64,000 nt of DNA, taken from NCBI RefSeq assembly GCF_000626635.1, contig NZ_CP007451.1:2108001-2172000 (forward strand), in the 5' to 3' direction. The notes beneath the pieces were generated by a model that saw only the letters and a program-made list of their open reading frames with translations, made no database searches and had not been told where the DNA came from. This stretch comes from Draconibacterium orientale. Its GTDB lineage: Bacteria > Bacteroidota > Bacteroidia > Bacteroidales > Prolixibacteraceae. Positions 61,292-64,000 of the stretch are shown piece after piece. Numbering within the stretch: position 1 is the first letter of the stretch; each line of letters opens with the position of its first letter. Both the position numbers and the translations under genes were made by a program.

Positions 61292-62206
61292 TTACTCTGT
61301 TACGTGATTAGTGCTAAAATAAGCCATTTCGCGGATGATTTTTCCGTCATCATTAAATGAATGAGACAGCATTAAAGGCATCTCCACTTTTTTACCACTT
61401 TCTTCATCGGTGTACGAATAATTCCACCACGAATAAACTACATATCCATTATTCAGTTCGTAGAAAATACAATCGGGGTAACCAACCTGCTCGAAGTGGA
61501 TATCTTTTCGGGTGGCAAAATGGTCGGCAACATCCGCAGCTCTTTCTTCCAGGTTCATAGTTACATCGTAGCCACCGGGCAAACTACTGAAAATGGCATC
61601 TTCAGTGAAGAAATCTTTGAAACCTTCTACATCTTCAGCAACATAGGTATTCAGCAATTTTCTTACCGTGGCTATGTGAGGATGGTTAATATACACCTGC
61701 CCATTTTCGCGGGTTGTTTGAGCATCCCTAATGTTCTCGAAAACATTATTGTTATAATATTGAAAAAAGGCAGCTATTTTTCCATCGTCGTTGAAGGCGT
61801 ACAGGCAGTGCATGTGCAAATCCAGGTTTATGCCGGTTTTTTCGTTTGTTCCGGTGAGCTGCAACCAATCCTGAACCCACATTTTTCCGTCTGGGTATTC
61901 AATTGCATCGGGATACGAACCCGGTGAATCTTCAACGTTAAAATTCACAAAGTTATTGATCCAGTAACTCGTGTTTTTACTAAAGTTTTCAGCCGAGGTT
62001 TCCCAGTCATTACCGTTCCGAATAATCAGCACCGAGTCGGCAAAATAGGTTTTTACTTTTTCGGCATCGCCTTTTTTAACGGCATCCCAAAAGCCTCTTG
62101 TTGCGTCAATGGTTTCGTGTTCGTTAAACACGGTACCATTTTTTTTCTGAGCGACTGATGTACTTGCAAGGAGGGTTAAAATTAGCAATACAGCAAAATT
62201 TTTCAT
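61292..62206 (-). CDS. Secreted protein with tandem NTF2/SnoaL-like domains
   Basis: The 304-residue product has a signal peptide (MKNFAVLLILTLLASTSVAQ). Two cone-shaped NTF2-like domains follow: the first from about 35 to 160 (AVKKGDAEKVKTYFADSVLIIRNG, LHMHCLYAFNDDGKIAAFFQYYN) and the second from about 178 to 300 (VRKLLNTYVAEDVEGFKDFFTEDAIF, LMLSHSFNDDGKIIREMAYFS). The second repeats the DDGKI turn of the first. Function is unknown. It is convergent with tRNA-Val. Confidence 0.8.
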   Translation of the reverse strand: MKNFAVLLILTLLASTSVAQKKNGTVFNEHETIDATRGFWDAVKKGDAEKVKTYFADSVLIIRNGNDWETSAENFSKNTSYWINNFVNFNVEDSPGSYPDAIEYPDGKMWVQDWLQLTGTNEKTGINLDLHMHCLYAFNDDGKIAAFFQYYNNNVFENIRDAQTTRENGQVYINHPHIATVRKLLNTYVAEDVEGFKDFFTEDAIFSSLPGGYDVTMNLEERAADVADHFATRKDIHFEQVGYPDCIFYELNNGYVVYSWWNYSYTDEESGKKVEMPLMLSHSFNDDGKIIREMAYFSTNHVTE

Positions 62207-62575
62207 AATGTAATCTTTAGTTAATTGTTTTGAAAAATCTGGCTATAAATCACTTAACTCAATGGGTATGTCTATACAATTTACGCAATACTTCGTTAAA
62301 ATGAAAATGAAAAAAATGGTAAAGCGCAGAAATACAGCATGATAGTGGGCTTTGGGGAATTGTTATTTGGTGTGGAGGCAAGTCAAAATATTGATAGTAA
62401 GCATTATAAAAGAAAAAAGGGTCTGAAAATATAAAAAGGAAATTCATCATTTTATTTTTCTCCAACTGACTTTTTCTTGTTATGCGCTGTAACTTGAAAA
62501 GTGTATAAGTTGGTTTTCGATTTTATATTCCAACATTTTCGTTTATTTTGGGCGAAGTATTAAATCAACTAAACT
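62207..62575. other. Intergenic, 369 bp
   Basis: It is the divergent region between the NTF2-like and ThuA-like genes. I see no hairpin, repeat or clear TAnnTTTG box in it. Confidence 0.4.
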
Positions 62576-63385
62576 ATGTTACACAAGAGTAGAAGGAATT
62601 TTATAAAAACTGCCGCTTTGGCCGGAGCTGGTTTACTATTCTTAACTCCAAAAAGTTATGCCGTGGAGAAAATGCAAAATAATAACTCGTTGAAAGGAAA
62701 GAAAGTACTTTATGTTTATGGTGGTTGGAGTGGTCACGAGCCACAACAATCGGTCGACGTATTTGTGCCATGGCTAAAATCAGAGGGAGCAGAGCTTACG
62801 GTGTCGGACAACCTGGATAGCTACCTGGATGAAGAATTAATGGGATCGGTTGATCTGATTATCCAAAGCTGGACGATGGGAACCATCACCAACGAGCAGG
62901 AAAAGGGCCTGTTAAAAGCCGTACGAAACGGAGCCGGTTTTTCGGGCTGGCATGGCGGTATAGGCGATTCGTTCCGAAATAATACCGAATACCAGTTTAT
63001 GGTTGGCGGGCAGTGGGTCGCGCATCCAGGTGGTGTTACTGATTATTCGGTGCAAATTACCGATAAAAATGATCCGGTAACAAAAGGAATGGATGATTTT
63101 AAAATGCATTCGGAGCAGTATTACATGCATATCGATCCGAATGTAAAAGTGCTGGCGACAACAGAATTTACTGCTGAACATGCCTCGTGGATTGATGAAT
63201 GTGTGATGCCGGTTGTTTGGAAAAAATACTATGGTAACGGACGTATATTTTACAGTTCGTTGGGACACGTTATGACTGATTTTGAAGTGACGGAAGCGCT
63301 GGAAATTATGAAACGCGGAATCCGTTGGGCTGCCGAAAGTAAATATTCTCCAAAAGAAACGTGGGTGAGCCCGGTTTATAAATAG
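62576..63385 (+). CDS. Tat-exported ThuA domain protein
   Basis: The 269-residue protein begins with a twin-arginine signal (SRRNFIKTAALAGAG). The ThuA fold, related to class I glutamine amidotransferases, shows VLYVYGGWSGHEPQQSV, VDLIIQSWTMGTITNEQEKGLLKAV, GFSGWHGGIGDSFRNNTEYQFMVGGQWVAHPG and GRIFYSSLGH (each read as a short block). ThuA proteins occur with Gfo/Idh/MocA and DUF1080 proteins in the oxidation of disaccharides to 3-keto forms, but there is no such neighbour here. The enzymatic activity is unproven. Confidence 0.88.
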   Translation: MLHKSRRNFIKTAALAGAGLLFLTPKSYAVEKMQNNNSLKGKKVLYVYGGWSGHEPQQSVDVFVPWLKSEGAELTVSDNLDSYLDEELMGSVDLIIQSWTMGTITNEQEKGLLKAVRNGAGFSGWHGGIGDSFRNNTEYQFMVGGQWVAHPGGVTDYSVQITDKNDPVTKGMDDFKMHSEQYYMHIDPNVKVLATTEFTAEHASWIDECVMPVVWKKYYGNGRIFYSSLGHVMTDFEVTEALEIMKRGIRWAAESKYSPKETWVSPVYK

Positions 63386-63387
63386 AA

Positions 63388-63416
63388 AAACCGCTCTTCT
63401 TTCAAAGAACGGTTTC
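63388..63416. terminator. Hairpin between the ThuA gene and atpG
   Basis: AACCGCTCTT and AAGAACGGTT form an imperfect stem with one mismatch around CTTTCA. It lies between the convergent ThuA and atpG genes. Confidence 0.55.
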
Positions 63417-63438
63417 CTAATATTTTTATAAAAACGAA

Positions 63439-64000
63439 TTATCCGTTTAATGCTTCGGCACCACTTACAATTTCCAGGATTTCTCCGGTAATTGCTGCCT
63501 GACGTGCTTTGTTGTATTCCAAAGTAAGCGAACCAATCAATTCGGTAGCATTATCCGTTGCCTGATGCATTGCTGTCATTCGGGCACCGTGCTCGGCTGC
63601 ATTCGAATCGAGCAAAGCTTTGTAAAACTGAATTTTTAACGAACGTGGAATCAATTCCCGGATAATGTGCTCTTTTGATGGTTCGTAAATAAAATCGAAG
63701 TTGCCATTATCTTCACCTTCTTCCATTTCAACCGGGAGAAACTGCTCGGCAGCCTGTACCTGAACGGCGGCATTTTTAAACTGGTTATATACCAATTCAA
63801 TGCGGTCGTAATGTTTGTCGGCAAACGATTTCATACACTCTTCGGCAACTCTCGAAACATTGTCAAAAGTTAGCTCATCAAATAACTCGTTTTCGTCGGC
63901 CACAACCTTGTAACCACGGTGTTTTAACTGACGCGCTCCCTGTTTCCCGATGCACATAAAATCAAGGTTTCCCAATTGCAACTGTCGTGCATATTTTGTA
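63439..64000 (-). CDS. atpG: F1F0 ATP synthase gamma subunit (C-terminal part; right-edge partial)
   Basis: The frame stays open from 64000 through the stop at 63439, giving about 187 residues of the C-terminal half. The segment YARQLQLGNLDFMCIGKQGARQLKHRGYKV, read across the edge, and the end EHGARMTAMHQATDNATELIGSLTLEYNKARQAAITGEILEIVSGAEAL, read in parts, are the gamma-subunit family's conserved regions. The final helix inserts into the alpha3beta3 ring and turns with the rotor. The N-terminal part lies outside the window. Confidence 0.95.
   Translation of the reverse strand, partial: TKYARQLQLGNLDFMCIGKQGARQLKHRGYKVVADENELFDELTFDNVSRVAEECMKSFADKHYDRIELVYNQFKNAAVQVQAAEQFLPVEMEEGEDNGNFDFIYEPSKEHIIRELIPRSLKIQFYKALLDSNAAEHGARMTAMHQATDNATELIGSLTLEYNKARQAAITGEILEIVSGAEALNG

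Overview
The window is a chromosomal segment of a Bacteroidota bacterium. The main evidence is the many promoter -7 boxes of the Bacteroidota form TAnnTTTG, the gliding/type IX secretion genes (gldH, a SprE/PorW-like lipoprotein, porX), the RicT-like PSP1 protein next to gldH, an IleRS of Bacteroidota size, lipoprotein signals and many Bacteroidota-style intergenic repeats. The gene set best fits a free-living or marine Bacteroidales/Marinilabiliales-type organism, but sequence reading alone cannot fix the family.

Layout. 0-2.5 kb: the start of a membrane protein running off the left edge, a DUF1080 lipoprotein, a BtpA-family TIM barrel and a small glycogen-binding (CBM48-like) protein. 2.5-3.0 kb: a terminator, then a 22-bp tandem array. 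3-10 kb: housekeeping genes on the plus strand (ileS, a DksA-like gene, lspA, cysS, ribE). 10.3-11.8 kb: a tight folate cluster (PTR1/FolM-like reductase, folB, folK). 11.8-14.4 kb: a beta-phosphoglucomutase-like HAD protein and tryptophanase, the latter with a possible leader ORF. 14.4-23.2 kb: the most unusual locus. A membrane-spanning one-component regulator (periplasmic LamG sensor, cytoplasmic winged helix) is divergent from a compact five-gene run: a tetraheme NapC/NrfH-like cytochrome fused to a SUMF1 domain, a Tat-exported Gfo/Idh/MocA lipoprotein, a polyprenyl-phosphate glycosyltransferase, a GT-C/TPR membrane protein and a tiny membrane-anchored protein. 23.2-36 kb: gltX, kbl, a GH2 beta-mannosidase, pgk and holB, separated by long repeat-rich gaps. 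36-46 kb: ricT-like, gldH, trmB, an alkyltransferase-like gene, mrp, sprE/porW-like and porX. 46.6-49.1 kb: a DUF89 gene split exactly at an A AAA AAG slippery heptamer, and an MlaEF-type ABC transporter. 49-57 kb: manC and a tetR-tolC-MFP-RND efflux operon. 57-64 kb: ispD, a DUF2461 gene, a purine/nucleoside uptake pair, tRNA-Val(GAC) with a tRNA-like remnant beside it, an NTF2-like secreted protein, a ThuA-like protein and the C-terminal part of atpG.

How it fits together. Most genes are core metabolism. Type IX secretion is represented by three dispersed parts (GldH, SprE/PorW-like, PorX). The 14.4-23.2 kb locus looks like a regulated periplasmic redox and glycan system: quinol-linked hemes, a Tat-exported oxidoreductase and two membrane glycosyltransferases under a glycan-sensing type of regulator. 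It is the best candidate here for an undescribed system. Noncoding DNA is also unusual: three arrays have strict periods of 22, 42 and 21 bp; the 42- and 21-bp arrays share a CATTTG core and a Lys-His-Leu heptad reading frame. A 201-bp element bounded by 14-bp inverted repeats is packed with hairpins.
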